Assembly: GCF_000687475.1 (NCBI RefSeq)
Contig: NC_057316.1
Location: forward strand, 1,984,001 to 2,048,000
Direction of reading: 5' to 3'
From: Ustilaginoidea virens
Taxonomy: Eukaryota; Ascomycota; Sordariomycetes; Hypocreales; Clavicipitaceae
DNA: 64,000 nt
Shown piece after piece: positions 35,826 to 46,971 of the stretch. Made by a program: the position numbers and the translations under genes. The notes beneath the pieces were generated by a model, which was given only the letters and a program-made list of their open reading frames with translations, searched no databases and was not told the origin of the DNA. Position 1 is the stretch's first letter; each line of letters starts with the position of its first letter.

Positions 35826-36756
35826 TCTTTTTTTTTATTTTGTAGACGTGCCAGCCACGCATCGACGGACTTACATCTACATTGCGACACGCGACGGCAT
35901 CGGCTCGTGCCGACGCATTGACATCTTCAAGCCGACGTACTTTATCTATTCTCAAAAGGCCCCCTCATCTATCTACGGAGTAACCTAACATGCCCCCCCC
36001 CCCCCCCCCCGCCTGAAATCCGGAACCCCGGCCCCGAAAAAACACCCCCTTGCTTTCCCCCCCGTCGTGGGCGGCAATGCCCACGTATGTGTGTGTATTT
36101 GTATAAGCGGCCACGGCACGACTCAAATCATCAGAGACTGCGAAAATCGCCAAACGTTGTTTCCCATCCAGTATATGTAGTGTATGTAGTGTACAGAAAA
36201 AATGAAATAACAAACAAAAGACCAAAGACATTCACACGCAACCATGAAATCGACGCAGGCGCACAACGACACAAGGCGGGATGGTCCGGACGGCTTGGGC
36301 TGTAGCCCGGGAACCACGAAACATGACCAACGCCAGCTGCCGTTCCTTGGCGAGCTAATACCTACAAAAGGAAAACGACCTATCAAGTGAAGAAGGAGGA
36401 GGAGGAGCAGGAGGAGCAGGAGGAGCAGGAGCAAAAGGAGCAGGAGGAGGAGAAAAAGCAGCCAAAGGGGGCGAGGTTGCCGGGTCTCGAGACGTCGTGG
36501 CATGCGCGCCTGGCAGTCGACAAGATTGATGACGGCAAAGCTCGGCGGCGAGGGGTGCTGAAGTAGCCGCATTTCGTGCGTACATGCCGTCCGTCTGCAC
36601 TGCGGGCTGGCTGTTCAGACCAAAAGCTACCAACTGAGTAGTCCCCTCCCCGAGTATGCATTCTGCTGCTGTATGCATGCTACTACTCTGCCATGATTTT
36701 TTGCTTGAGAAGCAGCATCACAGGATCGACGCATCAACGTCGTCCTGCCGATGAGC

Positions 36757-39130
36757 CTAGTCGTAGCCAGCGCCGCGCTGCCACGGACTGCTACGCAAGT
36801 GTTTGGTCAGCATTTTGTTTCTCATTGTCCGTATTGGTTTCACACCCGCGCCCCCGTCGCGGCCAAGATGGGCGTCAAGAGACTTACCTGGCGTTGTTTT
36901 GCGGTTTGTGTCCGGGAGCCGGGCTCGCACTGTTATTGGAGCGCTGGCCCATGGCGGATCCGCTACGATTGTACGGACTCGGCGACGCGGAGCGAAAGGG
37001 GCTCTCGGGCCGCTGGCCGGCGGGAAACAGCGGCATCGAGGGGTTGACGGGCGAGCGCGGCCCGTTCTGCTGCCCTTGCAACGAGTGCTGGGAAGCTGCG
37101 GCGGAGGAGACTTGGCCGGCGGCGGCCCGGCGGCGAAGGTCTTCTGACGAGAGCGAGTCATTGTCATCCTCCAAGTCCAAGTGAGACTTGTTGCCCGCCT
37201 TGTCGCCTCGAGCGGTGGCGGCGAGAGCATCCAGCTCGGTGGTGGTGGTCAATTGCGTCTGCGACTTCATAAAGGAAGCTCGGTCGTCGGCCATGTATTG
37301 GTAGCGAGCGTCGGGGTTCTTGCGGAAGAAGGTGACGGTGGTGGATATGATGACCATGAGCAGCAAAATCAGGGAGAAGGCGGCGTTCAGGACGAACAGC
37401 ACGACTCCGACGACGCCCACCACTAGCTGGGGGGCGCCAAAGACGTTGGAGAAGATGAGCAGGAAGATGGCGTTGAGGAAGTTGACGACGCAAATGGCAA
37501 TGTTGAACGAGTTGGTGCTCTTGTCCATCCAGGGCCGCATCACCGAGGCGGCAATCAAAGCGGCAGCCTCAATGACGACGAAGCCAATCGACTGGGCGAC
37601 GCCGCTCTTTTGGGCGAGAGCGACGAACATGGCCTTGACGAGGGTGTAGCACAGAACGGGGACGATGAAGTAGTAGGCCGACGCGCGGAATTGGATGTAG
37701 AGGAACCCCCACTTGTTGAGCGCCTGAGGGTCGGAAAACAAAATGTAGGCAGGGTTGCGATGCATGACAATGGAGCGGCGGGCGATGCGAATGACCTTGC
37801 TGGCACCCCAGGCCAGGGTGGCGGTCAGGCCAAAGAAGAAGAAGACGGCGAGGACGACCTCGGCCGCGGAGTCGCCCTGGGTGAATTCCCACAAGCACAG
37901 AATGGCTAGCTGAGGGAAGCCGATGAGCGCGACTCGGAAGAGGATGCCCTTGAGGACGGTGAACCAGCCGTTGCGGAAGTCGATGAAGGTGTTGCCGTCC
38001 ATCCACTTGCGCTTCACGGCGAGCTCGCACAGTCCCTTGAAGCAGGCGACCGCGATCATGGTCAGGAGGACGAAGATGCAAAAGAAGGTCAGGCCCGTCA
38101 TGAACAGGTTGGTGGTTTCGATCTTGGAGCGGAAGGCCACGCGCTGGATGCCGTAGACGATGTAGGCTCCAGACGACGTCATGACGTTGCCGCGCTTCGC
38201 GAGGTTGGCGGCGGCGACGACAATGGGTTTGGGCATCATGGCGGCACTCCGTCTGAACAGGCTCAGGCCGTGGCTGGCCAGCTGGAGGCCGCGCTTCTCA
38301 ACCTGGACGGAAACGGTGGAGATGGTGTCGAAAATGGTCGACGGGGTGCCGCCGGTAGCACGCTGGTACCAGGTAAAGATGTCCTGCATGAAGTCGACCT
38401 TGATGATTCCCATGGACCACTGGAAATCCTGGGTCCACGACTGGACAATGGGGGGCAGGTGGACGGCGGAGAGGCCGAGAATAGCCTGAGCCTGGAAGTA
38501 GCTAAAGAGGGACAGCGAGTTGGCGGCGACGTGGGTGGCCGTGTTGGAGTGTCCGAGGCCGTTGACGATGGCGGAGGAGACCAAGGCGAGGCCAGCGATG
38601 ATGGCGGTGGCCCACTTGACCCCGAGCAAATCAACCGTCTTTCCGTTGGAGATGTCGGCCTCGACGCAGGCGATGCTGCGGGGATTGTCCGTCTTTGTCA
38701 GGTTGATTTGTACGCGAACGGTGGCGTCCAGGTCGGGGATGCTGTAGGCAAAGGCAGGAATCCGCTTGGCAGCGTCGGAAGGAACGGCCAGGTTGAAGGC
38801 AAAGGGAATCTTTCCGGCCACCGCGGGGCACAATCCACCCAGCTTGATGTCGCAAGGATCGACCGTGGTCCTCAAAAAGGTGTAGCCGTAGGCGGAAATG
38901 GACACGTCGAAAAGAACATAGCCTTGAACGGACGAGGTGGCGACGATTTGCACCGTGGCTGAGTTGTTGCTTGGCGTGTACACGACCTTGAAGAGACTGG
39001 CCGTGAAGCTGGAATCCTCCTGACAATTGTTGAGGGAGTTGGACATGAGCATGTTCTCGGCCGTGACCGGCAAAGGCATGCCGCCCAAGGAGGCCAAGAG
39101 GAGAAGCGGTGCTTTCAAAAGCGACCGCAT
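36757..39130 (-). CDS. FLC2: Flc2-type TRP-like ion channel / flavin carrier protein
   Basis: Two exons, 39130-36888 and 36790-36757, 758 residues. The short last exon is supported by a perfect AG|GTAAGT donor, a GCTGAC branch and a GCGTAG acceptor. It converts the end to SSPWQRGAGYD, the conserved Flc terminus; ignoring it would leave an early stop at 36884. The chain begins with a signal peptide (LLKAPLLLLASLGGMPLPVTA), an ML-like lumenal lipid-binding domain with Cys pairs (NNCQEDSSF, VDPCDIKLGGLCP) and then about nine membrane helices of the TRP-like domain. A Ser/Pro-rich cytosolic tail of about 120 residues follows. Flc proteins sit in ER and plasma membrane and act in FAD import into the ER, calcium homeostasis and cell-wall integrity. 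Start codon chosen at the signal peptide; an ATG 45 bases upstream is in frame. Confidence 0.92.
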
Positions 39131-39253
39131 GTTGAATGTGGATGGGGGTTCTTGTGTGTGCGGAGGACGAGACAAGGTTCACGGCCAAGCGGACGACGAG
39201 GCGAGGACAGATCGATCAGTGGGTATCGTCGTCGAGTTTTTGGCAGCGTCAGT

Positions 39254-39254
<1 letters not shown>

Positions 39255-39287
<33 letters not shown>
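39255..39287. repeat. G33 homopolymer tract (C33 in FLC2 sense)
   Basis: Thirty-three consecutive G, 125-157 bases upstream of the FLC2 start codon and therefore C-rich in the FLC2 sense strand. Confidence 0.9.
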
Positions 39288-39288
<1 letters not shown>

Positions 39289-40853
39289 AAGGGGGGGAAT
39301 CGACCGTTGGGAGAGTGAAAGTGACGGCTGCTTGACGTCTCGTCGGTGAGGAAATAGGTGGGCCGGCGTGCGGGCGGGCAGACGGACGGTCGAGAAGAAC
39401 AAGACGACAAGATGCTCCAAACAAGCTGCAGATTCGAATCAGGAAAGCAAGCAACGGTTGTTTCGTTCAGGGACGGCGATCAACATTCGGGGAGGACGCG
39501 CGAGGAGACGGCCGGGCGATGAGCAAGACGAGAGGGCGGGCAGCCAGAGGGTGAAGAAGAAGCCCTGTGCTTGCCGAGCAGACGGACTGGGAGGGAGCGA
39601 ATGTGCGCGACGAGCGATGGAAAGAAGGTGGTTTAGACAAAGAGCAAAGGCACAAGGCTGGATGGGATGCGAGGTTTAGGTTTGAGAGTAGCGGGCCGAA
39701 GACGAACAAGCGACACGCCGAGGCGGGTTGACGATGGGTTCGATAGTCGGTGGTCGATGGACGATGATGGGCGATGGGCGATGGGCGACGGTGGGGAGAG
39801 AAAGCGACATGGAGGCAGCGAGGCGGCCTGGACATGGAGCGGAGGGCGGCCACGAATTGCCCTGTACGAGGCGGGCAGCTGGGCGGCTTCCAGCGCGGTT
39901 TGGCCCCCAAAAAAAAACGAAGCGCAGCGCGTTGTGGTGGGTGGGTGCTTGCTGCGCCCTGCTTGCTGCGCCCTGCTGGCGCTGCTGGCTGCTGGCTGCT
40001 GGCTGCTGGCTGCTGGCTGCTTGCAGCTGGCAACTGAATTGGCGACTTGGCGACTGGCACCTGGCAACTGGGCGGCTGGAAGCTCCACGGGGGTGCGGGT
40101 CAGGAGCAGCTGGCGCGTCTTGGCGATTACGTATTTCGGCACGGTCTTGTCGTACCGGGCGGCCAGCCATGCCCAATCAGCCAGGGGTGTGGCTGCCCAC
40201 GGAGCCCACAGGGGGGCGTGCAGCGGGACCAGCTTTCTTCGCGCCAGGCGAATTCTGGTTCGTCTGCATTCGTATCCCTCGAGGGGCGGCGGACGGCGGG
40301 CAAGTCGGGTCGGGCGCTCCGCAGGTTTTGGTCTTTACTTTGTTCGTCCACAAAGGGGATGCCCAGGGCGCCCCCCACCTCCCTCCCTCCTTCCCTTGCA
40401 GCAAGTTGAGCAGTTTGCTTTGCGAAGCAACCAACCCGCTTTGCCGATTTAGCCCAGGGACGAAACCAGGCAGGGGGTGGGGATTGTTTGACTGGCGACT
40501 TGGCGGCCTGGATGGAGGCTTTGCTGCGTCAGGATGCTTTGTGCTGCTGCTCGTGCTGTTGTTGATCTCGGCGCAGAACGCGTTTGGGCGGATTGGCATG
40601 TCACGGCCCAAGCCAAAGCGTCCTCCCTCGTGTGCCAAAAATGACACGACACACGAAGCCAAGGGCCCCAAGAGCAGAGTGCGTGCGAGACCCGTCTGCA
40701 AGTGGGTCCCCGCCCCGAGGGCAAGTGCCTGCCTTGCCTTGGCCTGCCTGAGAGGTACGTACCCGGGCTGGGGGAAGTGGGAGGGCCGGTACTCAAAGGC
40801 ATTGGATTGAAGCCCAGTGCCTCGACCAAGGAGAACAAAGTCGGGTGCGGTGA

Positions 40854-40904
<51 letters not shown>
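40854..40904. repeat. CGT/GTC trinucleotide array
   Basis: About seventeen copies of a CGT unit in intergenic DNA between FLC2 and RKI1. Confidence 0.9.
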
Positions 40905-40905
<1 letters not shown>

Positions 40906-41585
40906 CAGCGGTTGCAAAGCATTCGCATTTCTGCGCCGTGACATGAACAAGACGACCTGGCAGACTAAACAACCGCCTCTGCAACTGCGCTGCGCGGCAC
41001 CGTCCAGCTTTGCCTGTCCTCTTGCTCAGCCCCCCCCCCCCCCCCCCCCACCCCCCCCGAATGAATTTTGGTTGCTCGCGTGCGCCAGGCAAAGCACAAG
41101 TCTGCTGCTAGACAAGCCAAGCCAAGCCAAGCCAAGCCTCACTTGGCTGGCGCTTGGGCAGGGCACATGCCACCCTGTGGCGCAGGTGGTTCTGGTGGCT
41201 AGACGCTGGACGGACGGCCGTGACCGGACCGGCGGGCTGCTCCGCCTCGACACGCCCAGACATAAGATACAGTACATACTATGCTATCTGCCGGGTGCAA
41301 ACGCCCGATGCTGCTCCAAGGTTTGCTGTAGATGCCGCAACGTGCCGCAACGTGCCTCCAACGAGCCCGAGCATGCCGCTCCCCCGCCCACGGCCGTCGT
41401 GCTCCGCCGTCCGTGCTCCGTCGTGCTCCGTACATGTAATGTCATGTAGCCTTGCCAGAAATCCGCTGGCACCCCCAGCCTCGTCCCGCCCAACCCACCA
41501 ACCAAACCCCCAACAAAACCATCACCGCCCATCGCCGCCCATCGCCGCCCATCACCGCCCGTCACCGACGTCGCCGCCGTCGCCG

Positions 41586-41619
<34 letters not shown>
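41586..41619 (+). repeat. C34 homopolymer tract
   Basis: Thirty-four consecutive C, 141-174 bases upstream of the RKI1 start codon, in the sense orientation. Confidence 0.9.
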
Positions 41620-41759
41620 AGGCCCGCCATGCTGCAACTCCTCCATCCCTGAGAGCACTCTCCTCCCACCACTCCAGCCCAGTTCCCCGCGCCGCGACCC
41701 TCCGACCGCGACCCCCCGACCGACCCGCGCCCCGTCCAAACCCCCCCCCCCCCCCCCCC

Positions 41760-42735
41760 ATGGCCTCGTCCGCCGACCTCGTCGAGTCGGCCAAGCGGCA
41801 GGCCGCCTTCCGCGCCGTCGACGACCACCTCCTCCCCTCCTACCGCTACGTCGGCATCGGCTCCGGCAGCACCGTCGTCCACGTCGTCGACGCCATCGCC
41901 AGCAAGGGGCCCGCCTTCCACGCCCGCATGACCTTCTTCCCCACGGGCAGCCAGTCCAAGCGCCTCATCAAGGCGGCCGGCCTGGCCCTGGGCGCCCTCG
42001 ACGACCGGCCCCTCGACGGCCGCAACCCCGTCGCCCTCGACGTGGCCTTTGACGGCGCCGACGAGGTCGACGCCCAGCTCAACCTCATCAAAGGCGGCGG
42101 CGCGTGCTTGCTCCAGGAGAAGCTCGTCGCCACCGCCGCCAAGAAGCTCATCGCCGTAGCCGGTAAACCCACGCCCGCCGCTCGTCCCGCGTGTCTCGGC
42201 AATTAAAATAAACTCCTCGGCCCTGCTGACGAACTTGGTCCCGTCCCTCCCCCCCCCCCCTTTTTTTTCCCCAGATTCCCGGAAGCGGTCCCCGCGCCTG
42301 TGCACGAGCTGGAAGGCCATCCCGATCGAGGTCCTCCCGCTGGCCGCGCCGGACGTCCTCGCGCGCCTGCGTGCCATGGGCTCCTCCGCCCCCGTCGTCC
42401 GATCCGGCCTGCCCAGCAAGGCGGGCGAGTGCGTAACCGACAACGGCATGTGGATCATTGACGCGCCCTTCGCGCCGCTGCTCACCCCCGACGACCTGTC
42501 TGCGCGCCGGCAGGGCAAGGGCGCCAACGGCGAATGGGAGGTCCAGGCCCTCGCGGACGAGCTGCTCAAGATCCCCGGCGTCGTCGAGATTGGCCTGTTT
42601 TGCGGCTTCAACGGCGCGCAGGCTGCCGACCCGGGCCTGGGCCTGGGCCTGGGTCTGGGTCTGGGCGCGCAGAAACCGGTTGCCGCCTACTTTGGCATGC
42701 CGGATGGCCAGGTGCAAGTCCAGCATGCCGGCTGA
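41760..42735 (+). CDS. RKI1: Ribose-5-phosphate isomerase A
   Basis: Two exons, 41760-42162 and 42275-42735, 287 residues; the intron has a GTAAAC donor and a C12T8-CCAG acceptor. The enzyme interconverts ribose 5-phosphate and ribulose 5-phosphate in the non-oxidative pentose phosphate pathway, in the cytosol. Family motifs are clear: [17 protein letters not shown] near the start (phosphate loop), [14 protein letters not shown] with the catalytic Asp residues, [16 protein letters not shown] with the catalytic Glu, and [15 protein letters not shown]. Near the C-terminus a GGCCTG-type hexamer repeat inserts a Gly-Leu run (GLGLGLGLG) between NGAQA and KPVAAYFG, not part of the normal family. 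The start ATG follows immediately after a C19 tract; in-frame sequence continues upstream but is repeat-derived. Confidence 0.95.
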
Positions 42736-43559
42736 ATGTTGCTTGGCCTAGCGGTGAAACCGGGGGGGAAGAACTAGGTGTCGCGGGCGCACTGGCCTGT
42801 AACGCATGTCACTCGAGTCGGCAAATAGATTCTCGTCGGCCAAGGGACGCTGAACTTGTCGCCAACTGCTACCGCGCTCGACGCCATGTATGTCCTGCTG
42901 AACCCCTGATGCCTTTGAAACCGCAAACGGCTGCTTTGACAGGATGCAATTCAAACTCTTTTGCAACCGCGAACCCGAATGTTCTTTGCTCCCCGTTGCC
43001 TCCAGGCGAGGATGGAAGCATGGCCTGCTATTCTTGACGACGGCGTGGCAGGCCTCGGACACGTCTTTGGCGTCGAGCGGAACGAACAAGTTGAAGCGGC
43101 CCCTTATGACGCTGGATTTACTCTTCTTGTTCACAAGTGTTTCACCGAGGCTGTATTCCCGCACTGCACCAAAAAAAAAACCTCTCAATTCTTTCCCGGC
43201 AAAGTTCGTCACCTGTTACCATTGTCGCGTGTTTCCCACCTCGTCGCTATTACCATTTGAAGCCATGCGCCATGGTAATCACCCGCAACGCCATCGAGTT
43301 GTTGGTGTCCCTACCTCGGCCCCAATATGCATCCCTGACTGCCTGCCTTCCGTCCATGCTGCTTTCCCAAAACGACGTGCTGAATACCCAAGATGGTGGT
43401 GCCGAGACAAAATAAGAAATGAGCCATGATGGATACTCACTCACATGCATACACGCAGTCACGTCCTCCTTGATGGATACTCATACATACACGAAAGCAA
43501 CGTCCTCCATGATGGATTTTCATACATACACCAAAGCAACGTCCTCCACCTAAAGATAT
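42736..43559. other. Convergent intergenic region
   Basis: 3' flanks of RKI1 and the DUF3433 gene. A three-copy 39 bp tandem repeat lies at about 43427-43547. No gene is supported. Confidence 0.5.
43427..43547. repeat. 39 bp tandem repeat next to the DUF3433 stop codon
   Basis: Three imperfect units, each ending CGTCCTCC (ends at 43469, 43508, 43547) and containing GATGGAT and CATACATACAC. The array stops 13 bases short of the stop codon of the neighbouring gene. Confidence 0.8.
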
Positions 43560-46073
43560 TCATAATACATCCCACTGGGTATTCCACGGTTGATTCCTTT
43601 GCTTGCAGTCAACCCCATGCTTGTAGAAGCTCGTCAACTCTTCCTCGTCTATCCCGCAGTGTATTTGCCCATCGCGACCGTGAAACCATCCCAGGCCGTA
43701 CGTCTTGCCGTCTTGCAGCTTCTTTGCCATTTCAGCGCTGCTCAGCTTGTCCGTGCCCACAAAATTGTGCAGCATCTTGCTCTGGTGGATAAACGCCAGG
43801 ACCGAGGAAATCGTGTTTGGCTGGCGGGGCAGGAAGGGGTGCCGTCGGCGCAAAAACACCAGGCTAGACACAATGCTCATGTACAGGAGAATAAAGACGG
43901 CGACGCCAAACGAGATGTAAAACGACAGAATCGTCTCTTGTCCTGAATTGATCAGACTGCCTTGGCCGCCGCCGCCGCCCCCGTTGAGCAAAAAGTCCTT
44001 GCCGTCTACAGTGGCCAGTCCGGTCACCAATATTGTTAGGAACTCGGCTATCACGCTGCCAAAGCCCATGAGGAACATGACCATGTGTCCGTTGAAAAGG
44101 GCTCGGATTGGAAGATAGCCAAAGGGCAACGCAGTGTAGTCCAGAGTCAACGTCTTGGACGGCGCGTGTCGCTTCGAGAGAATGTAGTATGGCTCCATCA
44201 TCCGCACCGCTGTTTCCAGGGCGTTCCAGCTCATTTTTAGGCAAACCGCCACGGCTGCGACAAACCACGGCGCTTTGTCGGTCACGACATCCGCTCGGCT
44301 GAACAGAAATCCGGGAACAAACGCCATAAAGGCCCAGAGACTGATGACGAAGGGTCCGAAGCCAGCTGGTCGCAACATTAGCGGGTGAGGATTTTCGGAC
44401 AAGTGAATGTCCTCATATCTGCTTCTTTCCTGCGACGTGGCTGGGTTCTCATCGTCGGGTGCCAGGGAGGAGTTTCTGAGAATGTATCGGTTGTGCTTGA
44501 GCTTGTGATGGATATCCCTATGCTTGGCCGTGTCCATGTCCTTGAAGTCCATCAAGATGTGGCTGACGACGGCCATGGACGCTATGCCAGCAATGCCCCG
44601 AACATCTGCTAGGAGCCCGGTGCGGCGGGTCTGCAAAAGAAAGAGCAGTCCGCTTCCACAAACAGCACATACTACAAGGGTCGAGGTCAAAAGTCGGGAG
44701 CAAGCTGGGGAAAAATGAAGAAACTTGTCGCCGTTGGGGTGGCTCATGCGCTCTTGTCGGCTCGGAGAGAGTATAATCGACGCGGATGCAAAAGTAGGAA
44801 CCAGGGAGATGGCGAGAGTCGTGGCAATCGAGCTCAAGGCCACGGCATAATGCCCCAGCTTCAGTGCGCGGAAAGGCCGCAAGAAGTTGAAGCTCGTGAC
44901 GTAGTCAACGTTGATGGATTCGGCAGCTAGGGCGCCACCTGGCTTCGACAGCTGATAGTATGCCTCCAGGCGGCGCACCTCAAAGTCAATGAATTGCCAC
45001 AAGACACCATAAACGACGGCTGACAGTGTCGGCGCAAACTTTACAGCGAAATAAAGACCGGCGGTGACGTCGGAGGGTTTTTGAAACCGCAGAAGCGGCC
45101 CACTGCTGTATTTCCGAAATAAGAATTCCTGCATGGCTGCCAACGCAACCGAAAGGCAGACCATCATGACGAGATACGGCCACCTCATGGACCACGGTTT
45201 CCAGTTTGGCTGAGGATAAAAGATTTCCGTCGGCTGCTCCTTGCCTGTAAGAGTTGCCCTTCGGCTATCCGGGTCCCAAAGCATGCTGGAGCCTTCAAAG
45301 TTGCTCAGATCGGCGGGTGCTGTTTCTAAAACGACCTCGATAACCTCGCCCCTTCGGTTGGCTTCGTCCTGGCCTTGGAGCCGAATCGTCTCTTTTCTGG
45401 TAAGCGGTTTCGTCGACTTGCGCCGTCGCGTAAAGGACCGGGCTAAACTCCTCATGGGGGATATCGACCTCGCCAGCAGCTCTGTATCTCGCAAAATCGA
45501 CCTTGGCCGGATGCCTCGTCCCAGTCCCCCTCTTAGCAGCCCTCGAGCTTCTTGTTCTTGCAGGCTTTTCAGGAACTCTGCGTCATGGGACGCCATGGGG
45601 CCCATTGCGGACGTTATGTCAAATTGGGCGTGCACCTCCTCATCTTCGGGAGCAGCGTAGACACTGGAGCCAGAATCCATGGGAGCCGCTGATTTTAGCA
45701 GAGACAAGTCGTATTCTTCTTCTTGGATACTCTCTGGCATATTTGGCGGCGCGTATGGCGCGTAGGTCGGTCTGCGAAAGCCGCCAGGGGCCACGCATGG
45801 TGTCGCCGCAGCGGGGACACCACAAGCCGGTGGTGCATACCCACCACCGGCGCCGTTGTAACGAAACGAAACGGTCCAGGAAGACGCTGCCGGATACCCA
45901 TGTAAAGCGTGACGGGAGACCCTCGTCCCGAGATCGAACGGGTGCGAGATGTCATCGTAGTAGACTGGGCCGTCGCTCATGGCCGAGACAGTTGGCGCTC
46001 GGCCATGGCCATGGTTTTCCGAGGGAACTGCTCGCCGCCAGGGCTCGTTGCTAACTCGACTGCCAAACGCCAT
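43560..46073 (-). CDS. DUF3433 (spray-like) multi-pass membrane protein
   Basis: Intronless frame of 837 residues. The first 280 or so residues are cytosolic-looking and basic/Ser-rich (RSFTRRRKSTKPLTRKE). Two membrane modules follow. The first starts at WPYLVMMVCLSVALAAMQEF and includes FVEVRR-like FEVRRLEAYYQLSKPGGAL. The second starts at FVISLWAFMAFVPGFLF and includes MEPYYILSKRHAPSKTLTLD. This repeated 'x-x-E-P/A-Y-Y-x-L-S-K' layout is the tandem DUF3433 architecture of Neurospora spray, a gene affecting hyphal branching and calcium responses. The C-terminus (YGLGWFHGRDGQIHCGIDEE) is a small soluble tail also seen in the family. An alternative start lies 31 codons in (MSDGPVYYDD). The molecular function is not known. 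Confidence 0.85.
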   Translation of the reverse strand: MAFGSRVSNEPWRRAVPSENHGHGRAPTVSAMSDGPVYYDDISHPFDLGTRVSRHALHGYPAASSWTVSFRYNGAGGGYAPPACGVPAAATPCVAPGGFRRPTYAPYAPPNMPESIQEEEYDLSLLKSAAPMDSGSSVYAAPEDEEVHAQFDITSAMGPMASHDAEFLKSLQEQEARGLLRGGLGRGIRPRSILRDTELLARSISPMRSLARSFTRRRKSTKPLTRKETIRLQGQDEANRRGEVIEVVLETAPADLSNFEGSSMLWDPDSRRATLTGKEQPTEIFYPQPNWKPWSMRWPYLVMMVCLSVALAAMQEFLFRKYSSGPLLRFQKPSDVTAGLYFAVKFAPTLSAVVYGVLWQFIDFEVRRLEAYYQLSKPGGALAAESINVDYVTSFNFLRPFRALKLGHYAVALSSIATTLAISLVPTFASASIILSPSRQERMSHPNGDKFLHFSPACSRLLTSTLVVCAVCGSGLLFLLQTRRTGLLADVRGIAGIASMAVVSHILMDFKDMDTAKHRDIHHKLKHNRYILRNSSLAPDDENPATSQERSRYEDIHLSENPHPLMLRPAGFGPFVISLWAFMAFVPGFLFSRADVVTDKAPWFVAAVAVCLKMSWNALETAVRMMEPYYILSKRHAPSKTLTLDYTALPFGYLPIRALFNGHMVMFLMGFGSVIAEFLTILVTGLATVDGKDFLLNGGGGGGQGSLINSGQETILSFYISFGVAVFILLYMSIVSSLVFLRRRHPFLPRQPNTISSVLAFIHQSKMLHNFVGTDKLSSAEMAKKLQDGKTYGLGWFHGRDGQIHCGIDEEELTSFYKHGVDCKQRNQPWNTQWDVL

Positions 46074-46971
46074 GGGGCGGGAGCAGTACCGTTATCACTC
46101 CTGACTGGCAGGCATGGTAACGCTGCGAGATCTGTTGATGCGATACGGGGTTATCAATGTTCGAGCGGCAGGTACCAATGCAACAACTGGCGGCGACGGA
46201 ATGATCGACCACGCAAGGGGAAGAGGATGAGGGTGGTAGCACGGCAAAAGAAAAAAAAGAAAAAAAAAGAAAAAAAAAAATTGGCAGGGGCCAGTCCTGA
46301 TTCTTGTTGATGCTCTTCAAAGGGCTCAACTGAGTTGTGCCAATGTGCGGTCAGGGAACAACGGAGCAGACTTCAATGTCACACATACCTTGCATAAGTG
46401 CACAGGCCATGGCCATGGCGCTGGTCAAATCCCGTCCAACCGTGGCCGCGAACAGCGAACTCTTCTTGAGCATGTCAAGATGAAAGCATCAGCCATCGCC
46501 TTCTCAGCCTTCCTGCAGGATGACTTGGTGAGGTCAAGTGGGTTGAGTGGGTTGAGTGGATTGGCGGCGGGAAACCAGGGCCAATGGTAACAATGCTCGT
46601 CACTGCCATGCCATGCTGCATGCAAGCGAGGTGAGCAGGGCGATATGAAGTAAACCTTGCCATTATCCCCGTCTCAAACGTCCACGGATGCAAGACATCA
46701 GGAAAAGTCACGCGTTCATCGCATGCATGGCATGTATGTTTCAGCTGTAATTTCCTATGTGCGTATATGTTGATGGGGAAATTGGTGGCATTTATGCCGC
46801 TGCGAGTTCTTCCTTGCCGTATGTATGGATATACTTTTGCGTGGTTGTAGCCCCCAGAACGCCTCTACATTTCTCCAGGGCCCCCTTCCCTCCCCCCCCC
46901 CGAAAAAAATAAAAAAATAAAAAAAGCAAAACAAAAAACAGTATGCACCAATGCATGCCCATGTCCGTCAG
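46074..46971. other. Intergenic region upstream of the DUF3433 gene
   Basis: About 0.9 kb holding the promoter side of the DUF3433 gene and the 3' flank of the PLC-like gene, with an A-rich run (46248-46280). Nothing else supportable. Confidence 0.45.

Larger units (their letters stand above)
34951..36756. other. Convergent intergenic region between wetA and FLC2
   Basis: Contains T-rich runs (about 35156-35170, 35280-35320), a 10 bp array (35561-35660), a TTTTC array (35772-35825), C18 (35993-36010) and a GGAGCA-type array (about 36394-36450). A minus-strand frame near 36355-36680 translates to repeat-derived Pro/Ala and is not accepted. No gene is supported. Confidence 0.5.
39131..41759. 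other. Divergent promoter region of FLC2 and RKI1
   Basis: 2.6 kb between two divergent start codons. Contains G33 (39255-39287), a GCTGGCT-type array (about 39970-40025), a GTC/CGT array (about 40854-40904), C20 (41030-41049), C34 (41586-41619) and C19 (41741-41759). Long antisense-looking frames here come from these repeats and are not accepted. Confidence 0.5.

Noticed and set aside
36884..36887. Stop codon apparently ending FLC2 early
   Set aside because: It lies inside a perfect GTAAGT donor; splicing to 36790 yields the conserved SPWQRGAGYD end.
39467..40810. Several long overlapping open frames on both strands upstream of FLC2
   Set aside because: They arise from GCTGGCT and other simple repeats and contradict one another; none shows conserved protein sequence.
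41154..41759. N-terminal extension of ribose-5-phosphate isomerase
   Set aside because: In frame, but passes through homopolymer C tracts and gives proline-rich sequence absent from the family; the ATG at 41760 gives the normal N-terminus.
43427..43547. CRISPR-like regular repeats
   Set aside because: Only three imperfect head-to-tail units without spacers, in a eukaryotic nuclear genome; an ordinary minisatellite.
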